From an uncultured Actinomycetes bacterium (GTDB lineage Bacteria; Actinomycetota; Acidimicrobiia; Acidimicrobiales; SZUA-35), in NCBI GenBank assembly GCA_902826025.1, contig CADEDH010000003.1, positions 129,746 to 193,745 of the forward strand: a stretch of 64,000 bases of DNA, in the 5' to 3' direction. Positions 53,406-60,119 of the stretch are shown in pieces. Each line of letters starts with the position of its first letter. Position 1 is the stretch's first letter. The notes beneath the pieces are model-generated. The model saw only the letters and a program-made list of their open reading frames with translations. It ran no database searches and was not told the origin of the DNA. The translations under genes were made by a program, and so were the position numbers.

Positions 53406-56400
53406 GTGCAGGCCGGTTCGATCCGATCCACCGGCATCAGCCTCGTTCGCCACCGACCCCTCGTCCAACGCTCCGCGCCCGTCCGGACCGCTCGGCGCCT
53501 CGCCATGTCTCTGGCGTTGACGCTGCTGGCTTCGGGTTGCGCCCGCTCCGATGCCCCAGGCCCCAGCGCCGCCGTGACCTCGGCCACACCGGCCCCGCCT
53601 CCGGTGGTGGAACTGGGCACGGCGCCGGTGACCGACGACCTGCACCGCTTCGTGGTGGGCCCGTTCGACACCGCCGCCACCGAAGCCCTGACCGGCACTG
53701 ATCCGGCCCGGCCGACGGCGCCGGCCGACGCCGCCGCCTGCGACCCCACCGGCCGGCTGCGGAACCTGCCGCCGGGTGCTGCCCTGGCCGTTGAGCTGGG
53801 CCGGCCCGGCTACCGCGACGCCGCCGGCACGTTCGTACCCCTCGACGAACCCGTCCCCTGCACCGCCGCCGGATCACCGGATCCGGTGACCGAGGGCGTC
53901 GACAACGGCGCAGCTGGTTCCCAGAACCCGGATTCCATCCTGGCCGCCCTGGTCGACCGGGACGGGGTGGTGGGCGTCCAGCCGATCGGCGACGGCCGCT
54001 ACGCCGTGACCGCCACCACCGGGGACGCCCTGGCCGACGCCGGCATCGCCGCCGTTCCCGACCCCCAGGTGGTGTTCACCGCCGACCCCTACGAGGGCTA
54101 TCAGTGGGCGCTCGACAATACGGGCCACAACCTCGACCGCACCGACGGCCCCCCGCCCCAGAAGGCCGACGCCGACGTCGACGGCCGGGAAGCGACCGCC
54201 GCCCGGGGGGCCGGCGTGGTGGTGGCCGTGGTCGACTCGGGGGCCGACATGGAGCACCCCGACCTGGCCGCCGCCCGGTGGACCAACAGCGACGAGTCGT
54301 GCGGCAACGGCGCCGACGACGACCGCAACGGCTACGTCGACGACTGCCGGGGGTGGGACTTCGGCAACGAGGACAACCAGCCCTACGCCGCCGGCAGCCC
54401 CGACCACGCCACCCACGTGGCCGGCGTCATCGCCGCCCAACCCGGCAACGGCATCGGCATGGCCGGTATCGCCCCCGCCGTGTCGATCATGAACCTGAGC
54501 GTGGCCGGGCCCGGTGGGATGACCGTGTCGGGCGTGGCCCGGGCCATCCGCTACGCCGTCGACAACGGCGCCGACATCGTGAACCTGTCGCTGGGCACCA
54601 CCCCCGGCACCCCTGCCGCCTCGGTGCAGCCCCTGTTCGACGCCGTGGCCTACGCCCAGGCCCGCGGGGTGTTGCTGGTGGTGGCGGCCGGCAACTCCAA
54701 CGCCGACATCGGGGCCACCGCCGTCTACCCGGCCAGCATCCCCGGCACCAACATGCTGGTGGTGGGGGCCTCGGCCCCCGACGACACCAGAGCGGGCTTC
54801 TCCAACTACGGCTCCCCGGTCGACATCTTCGCTCCCGGCGTGATGATCGCCTCCACCCTGCCCAACCGGGCCTACGGGTTCATGAGTGGCACCAGCCAAG
54901 CCGCCCCTCTCACCGCAGGCAGCGCCGCGCTCGTGCTCAGCCGCAACCCCAACCTCTCGCCGGCCCAGGTGATCGCCCAACTGGTGGGCACCGCCGACCA
55001 GGTCGGCCCGCTGTCGAACTGGGTCACCAATGGCGTGCGGCTCAACGCCGCCCGAGCCATCGGGGTGATGGCCGACGCCGGCTCGGTGGCCGACGTGTCG
55101 ATCACCGGGCTGACCACGGCCGGGGGCCGCCTCGAGGCCCAGGTCACGCTGGACGAAGGGCCCGGCTACGACCGCCCCTACCGGTGGGAGGCCACGCTGG
55201 TGGCTCTGCGTCCGACCGGCGGTGGCACCACCGCCTACGGCCTGGTCGGCCTGCCGGTGACCGTGGGTGGGGAGGCGGCCACCACCGACCAACGGGGGGC
55301 CGTGGCCCTCGCCTCCGGTGGCACCGGCACGACGGCTCTCACCGCCGATCTGCCCGCCGGCACCTACGGGCTCGTGGTGGAGGCGGTGCCAACGGCCGAC
55401 CCGTCGATGCGCCTGGGCCAGGCGTTCGCCGCCACCTTCGAGGTGACCGACCCCACCGTTGGCACCGGCGACGGCGGCGCGGCCACCACCGTGCCCGGCG
55501 CCACGCCCACCACCTCGCCGTCGGGCACCGGAGGAGGCAGCGCCACCACCGGTTCCCCGGCCACCACTGCCGCCCCCGGCTCCAGCCCCACCACCCGGGC
55601 CGCCGCCAACACCACCACGGCCGCCCCCGGTGCCGGCGCGGTCACAACCGTCCCCCGGGCGACCGCGCCCAGCACCACCACGACCGCCCGTGCCGCTACC
55701 AGCAGCAGCGCGGCCCGTGCCGCTACCAGCAGCACTGCCGCACCCGCCGCCACGGCCGCCCCCACCACCACCCGGCCGGCCTCCACGGCTACCACCGCTC
55801 CCGGCGGGGCAGGCGGTGCCCCGGCCACCACCGCCACCAGCACCGTCAACGGCCAATGGGCCGCCTTCACGATCAGCCCCCGCTCGGGCCCCGTCTCCTA
55901 CGGCACGGTGGTGAGCCTCGCCGGGTCGTTCCCCGAGGAGGCCTACGTGTGGTTCGGGAACCAGCAGGGCCAGGTGCTGTACCAGTCATCGAGCTGGATC
56001 CTGGTCACCACACCGCCGGTGGCCGCCCCCGGCCCGGTCGACGTGACGCTGCGCACCGCGGCCGGCACCGTCCTCACCCTCCCCGCCGCCTTCACCTTCC
56101 GGGAACCGTCGACCGCCCCAACCGCCGGTGGCGGCTCGGGCGGAGGCACCGGGTCGACCACCGCCACCACGGCGGCGGCCCCCGCCACCTCGCCCAGCAC
56201 GGCGGCCACGAGCGGTGGGACCAGCCCCACGACGGCCCGGTCGACCACGTCGACCACGCCGACCGCGCCCGGAGCCGGCACCAGCCCCACGTCCGGACCG
56301 TCGCCCACCACGCCGGCCACCAGCGCCCCGGTCGCCACCACGGCCCCGGTCGCCACGGCGCCGGCCGACCCGGCGCTGTCACCCCGAGCGGTTGCCGCCG

Positions 56401-56513
56401 GCGGTGCTGTGAACCTGGGGGGTGGCCTGACCGGGGTTGCGTTCAGCGGCTGGTCGACGTTGGGATCGGTTCCGGCCTGCGCCAGCGACCCGTGCCGGAC
56501 CCGCCAGCTCTGA
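53406..56513 (+). CDS. Subtilisin-like (S8) serine protease lipoprotein with TIG domain and Thr/Pro-rich stalks
   Basis: A 1035-aa protein. Lipobox LASGC (Cys45 from GTG 53406; ATG 53505 would leave only a 12-residue leader) marks it as surface-anchored. A propeptide-like region follows, then the S8 domain with Asp277 (AVVDSGAD), His334 in DHATHVAG (HATH instead of the usual HGTH), Asn430 (AAGN) and Ser497 (MSGTSQAAP). After about 690 come Thr/Ala/Ser/Pro stretches, an IPT/TIG-like domain (FTISPRSGPVSYGTVVSLAG) and more low complexity to the end. It is likely an extracellular protease held off the cell by stalks. Confidence 0.92.
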   Translation: MQAGSIRSTGISLVRHRPLVQRSAPVRTARRLAMSLALTLLASGCARSDAPGPSAAVTSATPAPPPVVELGTAPVTDDLHRFVVGPFDTAATEALTGTDPARPTAPADAAACDPTGRLRNLPPGAALAVELGRPGYRDAAGTFVPLDEPVPCTAAGSPDPVTEGVDNGAAGSQNPDSILAALVDRDGVVGVQPIGDGRYAVTATTGDALADAGIAAVPDPQVVFTADPYEGYQWALDNTGHNLDRTDGPPPQKADADVDGREATAARGAGVVVAVVDSGADMEHPDLAAARWTNSDESCGNGADDDRNGYVDDCRGWDFGNEDNQPYAAGSPDHATHVAGVIAAQPGNGIGMAGIAPAVSIMNLSVAGPGGMTVSGVARAIRYAVDNGADIVNLSLGTTPGTPAASVQPLFDAVAYAQARGVLLVVAAGNSNADIGATAVYPASIPGTNMLVVGASAPDDTRAGFSNYGSPVDIFAPGVMIASTLPNRAYGFMSGTSQAAPLTAGSAALVLSRNPNLSPAQVIAQLVGTADQVGPLSNWVTNGVRLNAARAIGVMADAGSVADVSITGLTTAGGRLEAQVTLDEGPGYDRPYRWEATLVALRPTGGGTTAYGLVGLPVTVGGEAATTDQRGAVALASGGTGTTALTADLPAGTYGLVVEAVPTADPSMRLGQAFAATFEVTDPTVGTGDGGAATTVPGATPTTSPSGTGGGSATTGSPATTAAPGSSPTTRAAANTTTAAPGAGAVTTVPRATAPSTTTTARAATSSSAARAATSSTAAPAATAAPTTTRPASTATTAPGGAGGAPATTATSTVNGQWAAFTISPRSGPVSYGTVVSLAGSFPEEAYVWFGNQQGQVLYQSSSWILVTTPPVAAPGPVDVTLRTAAGTVLTLPAAFTFREPSTAPTAGGGSGGGTGSTTATTAAAPATSPSTAATSGGTSPTTARSTTSTTPTAPGAGTSPTSGPSPTTPATSAPVATTAPVATAPADPALSPRAVAAGGAVNLGGGLTGVAFSGWSTLGSVPACASDPCRTRQL

Positions 56514-56561
56514 CGGCGCCGCCGCAGGCCGGCCGCCCCTGGGGCTGCCCCGAACGGCGAC

Positions 56562-57221
56562 TCAGCGGCGGGGCAGGACGGCGGGCGCCAGCACCACTGC
56601 GGTGCCGGAGCGGGCCAAGGAGGACCGCAGCCACCAGTAGGCCACCGACAGGGTGACGACCGTGGTGATCGGTCCCAGGAACGACTTGACCACCAGGAAC
56701 GTGGTGGGCGAGTGGTTGAGCAGGAGCCAGACCGTGACGGCGAAGTTCACGGTGCTGGTGAACGCCCACCACAGCGACGCCTCGTTGTAGAAACGGCGGA
56801 GTTGGGGATGGTCCCGGGTCTCGGCGTCGAGGGGACACAGATCCACGAACAGGCGCTCCACCAACGGCCGACCCACCAGCACCGAGCCGAGGAACGCAGC
56901 GGCGATGAGGGCCGTGGCCACCGTGGGCTGGATGAAATAGACGACGAGGCTGCCGGTGAGCAGAGCGGCCACCGTGCGGGCGGCCAGGCCGACGGTCGTG
57001 AGCACGAGGATGCCGGAGGTCTGGCGCTGCTTGCGATGGCGCCGGGCCAGGGCCACGACCGACCAGGCCAGCGCTCCGACCAGCGCCGATGTGGTGCCGA
57101 CCAGTTTGAGTAGGCCGAGGAAGACGATCAGAGGAATGATCTTGCCTTCAAGCACATTGGGGAGGGCGTGACGGGCTACGGCCCGCCAGCCGGGAAGCTG
57201 CAGGGGGGTGTGCTTGTGCAA
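56562..57221 (-). CDS. VC0807-like integral membrane protein
   Basis: A 219-aa protein with about six hydrophobic segments and a VC0807/septation-type pattern: KIIPLIVFLGLLKLVGTTSALVG at the start, ARRHRKQRQTSGILVLTT, and WWAFTSTVNFAVTVWLLLNHS. The function of this family is not established. It converges with the protease gene (48 bases between stops) and is divergent from the PAP2 gene (about 150 bases between starts). Confidence 0.75.
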   Translation of the reverse strand: MHKHTPLQLPGWRAVARHALPNVLEGKIIPLIVFLGLLKLVGTTSALVGALAWSVVALARRHRKQRQTSGILVLTTVGLAARTVAALLTGSLVVYFIQPTVATALIAAAFLGSVLVGRPLVERLFVDLCPLDAETRDHPQLRRFYNEASLWWAFTSTVNFAVTVWLLLNHSPTTFLVVKSFLGPITTVVTLSVAYWWLRSSLARSGTAVVLAPAVLPRR

Positions 57222-57374
57222 GATGTCGGGAACCGCCGCTGTGAGGGTGGCCGGGGAGCCAGGGGGTGAACCGCCAAGCTGAGCCTAGTCGGCGGCCGAT
57301 GGTTTGACCCCAGCCGGCCGGTGGGAAACTACAGCTCGACGGCCGGGTTCCCGGGCAGTACAACGGAGATGATG

Positions 57375-58412
57375 ATGGCACGCCGCATCGGCGGGCCGCA
57401 GCCACCGCTCACCAGGGTGACGGCGGCGCCGTGGACAGAACGAATCGCTCTCAACATTCGCGAGCTGGCGCGTCAGATCGCGTTCGTGGGGGCCGCCGTG
57501 CTGCTCTACTTCGTGGTGCGGGGTCTGACCCAGGGCAGCGTCGGCGACGCCGTCGACAACGGGATGGCCCTGCTCCGCCTGGAGCACCGGCTCGGGCTGG
57601 ACCGGGAGGCCTGGGCCCAGGACCTGATCCTGGGTCGTCCGGTGCTGGTGGACCTGGCCAACTGGATCTACATCTGGGGCCACTGGCCGGTGATCGCCGC
57701 CACCCTGCTCTGGCTCCACCATGCCCACCGCCGCCACTACCTCCTGCTACGCAACGCCATGTTCCTGTCGGGGGCGGTGGGGCTCGTCATCTTCGCCACC
57801 TTCGCCGTCGCCCCGCCCCGGCTGCTCGACGTGGGATTGACCGACACCGTGGCCGTGCACTCCACGAGCTACCGGGTGCTACAACCCCCGGCGCTGGTCA
57901 ACAAGTACGCGGCCATGCCCAGCCTCCACGTGGGATGGAACCTGCTGGTGGGCGTCACCCTGTTCCGGGTGGCTCGGCGCTGGCCCCTGCGGGTGTTCGC
58001 CGTGGCCAGCCCGGTGCTCATGGCGGTGGCGGTGGTGGTGACGGCCAACCACTTCGTGCTCGACGGGGTGGCCGGGGCCGCCCTGTCGCTGGCCGGGCTG
58101 TGGGCGTCCTACCGGGTGACCCCCCAGTTGGAGCTGCTCGACCGACGGATCCACCATCAGCCGGATCCCGCCCCCTCAGATGCCACCGTCATCGACCTCA
58201 GGGACCGCCGTCATCGGCGGGGCGAGAGCGGCCACCAGGGCGGTGTCGTCGATGATGAGGCCGTCGACGCCCCAGGCCGTCAGCCGGTCGGCCGTCTCCC
58301 GGTCGGGCACCGACCAGGTGTAGACCCGGCGGTACCGCCGCTGGAGATCAGCCACCAGGGCGGCGGAGAGGAGCCGGCGGTGGACGACGACTCCGTCGAG
58401 CGGCACCGCTGA
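57375..58412 (+). CDS. PAP2-type phosphatase / inositolphosphotransferase-like membrane protein
   Basis: A 345-aa protein. Five to six membrane segments contain the PAP2_3 motifs: FATFAVAPPRLL, KYAAMPSLHVGWNLLVG (first catalytic His) and VVVTANHFVLDGVAGAAL (second His, acid). Such proteins remove phosphate from lipids or transfer head groups. Three consecutive ATGs are in frame; 57375 has the best spacing to GGAG. The core ends near 58185; the last 70 residues read through the complementary strand of the GDPD gene (237-base overlap) and look like shadow sequence, so the normal stop may have been lost. Confidence 0.8.
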   Translation: MARRIGGPQPPLTRVTAAPWTERIALNIRELARQIAFVGAAVLLYFVVRGLTQGSVGDAVDNGMALLRLEHRLGLDREAWAQDLILGRPVLVDLANWIYIWGHWPVIAATLLWLHHAHRRHYLLLRNAMFLSGAVGLVIFATFAVAPPRLLDVGLTDTVAVHSTSYRVLQPPALVNKYAAMPSLHVGWNLLVGVTLFRVARRWPLRVFAVASPVLMAVAVVVTANHFVLDGVAGAALSLAGLWASYRVTPQLELLDRRIHHQPDPAPSDATVIDLRDRRHRRGESGHQGGVVDDEAVDAPGRQPVGRLPVGHRPGVDPAVPPLEISHQGGGEEPAVDDDSVERHR

Positions 58413-58889
58413 CGGCAGGTGCCGCAACACCGCCAACTCCGCCCGGTTACCCACCGACCGCACCAGCCGGGGCCGCCGGCCGGGCCCGGAGGCGGCCCGG
58501 CCCAGCACCCACCACGACTTCGACGACAGGGTGACGTCGTCGATGCCCGCTGCCTCCAACAGGGCGAGCACGTCGTCGGCCATGCGGGCCACCACCCCTT
58601 TGCAATCGACCCAGAGGCCGAGGCCCGGACGCTCCGCCACCCGGGGTAGAAGATCGGCCAGCTCGGGAACCGGAGCGTCGGGCGGGAGCAGGTACCACTT
58701 CTCCCACAGCCGCCGGGTGCCCCACAGCCGCTTGGCGTGCCGGACCTCCAGGCGGCCGCGGCGGCGGCGGTGGACGTCTATCTCCACCCGGTGGGCCGCC
58801 GCCGGGACGGCCACCAGGGCGTCGGCCGAGTTCGCCCCGCGGTGGACGATGAGCTCGGGCAAGCTCCGGACGGGGTCGGCGGGGCTCAT
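58176..58889 (-). CDS. Glycerophosphodiester phosphodiesterase family protein
   Basis: A 237-aa GDPD-type TIM barrel: LIVHRGANSADAL at the start (catalytic His, Arg), HRVEIDVHRRRRG (metal-binding Glu and Asp), LWVDCKG, and a final VYTWSVPDRETADRLTAWGVDGLIID. The second family His after EIDVH is represented by RHAKRLWG rather than the usual HD, so activity may differ. ATG 58889 is chosen because an ATG at 58910 would overlap the start of the divergent LLM gene. Confidence 0.82.
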   Translation of the reverse strand: MSPADPVRSLPELIVHRGANSADALVAVPAAAHRVEIDVHRRRRGRLEVRHAKRLWGTRRLWEKWYLLPPDAPVPELADLLPRVAERPGLGLWVDCKGVVARMADDVLALLEAAGIDDVTLSSKSWWVLGRAASGPGRRPRLVRSVGNRAELAVLRHLPSAVPLDGVVVHRRLLSAALVADLQRRYRRVYTWSVPDRETADRLTAWGVDGLIIDDTALVAALAPPMTAVPEVDDGGI

Positions 58890-58908
58890 GTTTGCCAAGA
58901 TAGCGGCC

Positions 58909-60069
58909 ATGAGCATCCCCCTTCGTCACGGCGTGTTCCTCGCTCCCTTCCACTCGGTGAACGAGAACCCCACACTGGCCCTCGAGCGCGACCTCGAGCT
59001 GATGGTGCACCTCGACCGCCTCGGGTTCGCCGAGGCCTGGATCGGCGAGCACCACTCGGCCGGCATGGAGGTGATCGACTCCCCCGAGCTGTTCATCGCC
59101 GCCGCCGCCGAGCGGACCCGCCACATCCGCTTCGGCACCGGGGTGGTCTCGCTGCCGTACCACCACCCCCTGAACGTGGCCAACCGCTTCCTCCAGCTCG
59201 ACCACATGACCCGGGGCCGGGTGATGCTGGGCGTGGGGCCGGGACTCCTGGCCTCCGACGCTCTGATGATGGGCATCGAGCCCGAGGTCACCCGGGACCG
59301 GATGGAGGAGGCGCTCGACGTGATCCTGCGCCTGTTCAAGGGCGAGATCGTGAACGAGACGAGCGAGTGGTACACCCTGCGCGACGCCCGCACCCACCTG
59401 CGGCCCTACACCCGACCCCATCCCGAGGTGTGCGTGGCCAGCGCCGTCACCCCGTCGGGCGGGCGACTGGCCGGCCGCTACGACCTGGGCATGCTGTGCG
59501 TGGCCGCCGGGGTGCAGGCCGGATTCGACGCCCTCGACGTGAACTGGTCGGTGGCCTGCCAGGCGGCGGCCGACCGGGGGGCCACCATGGACCGCTCCGG
59601 GCTGCGCTGCGTTGTCGGCATGCATATCGCCGAGACCAGGGAGAAGGCCATCGAGCAGATCCGGTTCGGGGCCAAGGAGTACATCGACTACCTGAACAAC
59701 AACCAGCCCCGGTTCCCGGTGCCGCCGGGGACCGACACGGTCGACTGGATCGTGGAGCACAAGATCGCCGTGGTGGGCACGCCCGACGACGCCATCGAGC
59801 GGATCGAACAGCTCCAGGCCAAGCAGGGCGAGTTCGGCTGCGTGCTGATCCAGGCCGTGAACTGGGCCGACTGGGAGGCCACCAAGCGCAGTTACGAGCT
59901 GTACGCCCGCTACGTCATGCCCCATTTCGACCAGGCCAACGTCAACCGGGTCGACTCCTGGGCCTGGGTCAGCGACCACCAGAACGAGCTGGTGTCCAAG
60001 CGGATCGAGGCCGCCCGGCTGATGACCGAGAAGCACGAGGCCGAGCAGGCCGCGCTGGGCCGGCGCTGA
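58909..60069 (+). CDS. Luciferase-like (LLM) monooxygenase, limonene-monooxygenase-like
   Basis: A 386-aa flavin-dependent LLM protein with MVHLDRLGFAEAWIGEHHSA, RFGTGVVSLPYHHPLNVA, QLDHMTRGRVMLGVGPGLLA and a long C-terminal region (VGTPDDAIERIEQLQAKQGE), resembling limonene 1,2-monooxygenase and alkanal monooxygenases. Only 19 bases separate its ATG from that of the divergent GDPD gene, so at least one promoter must lie within the other gene. A palindromic terminator closes it. Confidence 0.88.
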   Translation: MSIPLRHGVFLAPFHSVNENPTLALERDLELMVHLDRLGFAEAWIGEHHSAGMEVIDSPELFIAAAAERTRHIRFGTGVVSLPYHHPLNVANRFLQLDHMTRGRVMLGVGPGLLASDALMMGIEPEVTRDRMEEALDVILRLFKGEIVNETSEWYTLRDARTHLRPYTRPHPEVCVASAVTPSGGRLAGRYDLGMLCVAAGVQAGFDALDVNWSVACQAAADRGATMDRSGLRCVVGMHIAETREKAIEQIRFGAKEYIDYLNNNQPRFPVPPGTDTVDWIVEHKIAVVGTPDDAIERIEQLQAKQGEFGCVLIQAVNWADWEATKRSYELYARYVMPHFDQANVNRVDSWAWVSDHQNELVSKRIEAARLMTEKHEAEQAALGRR

Positions 60070-60072
60070 CCC

Positions 60073-60119
60073 AAATGGCACGTGTAACTCGCGCTGAGCG
60101 CGAGTTACACGTGCAATTT
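60073..60119. terminator. Bidirectional terminator, near-perfect 22-bp hairpin
   Basis: GCACGTGTAACTCGCGC and GCGCGAGTTACACGTGC form a perfect 17-bp stem with loop TGA, extended by AAAT/ATTT pairs on the outside with one mismatch. The A- and T-rich outer ends give a short T run in both directions. It lies between the convergent stops at 60069 and 60119, touching the second. Confidence 0.85.

Noticed and set aside
53874..55856. 660-aa Gly-rich minus-strand open frame, at first glance like a PE-PGRS protein
   Set aside because: It is the exact antisense of the S8 protease domain and Thr-rich stalk, which have a lipobox and complete triad.
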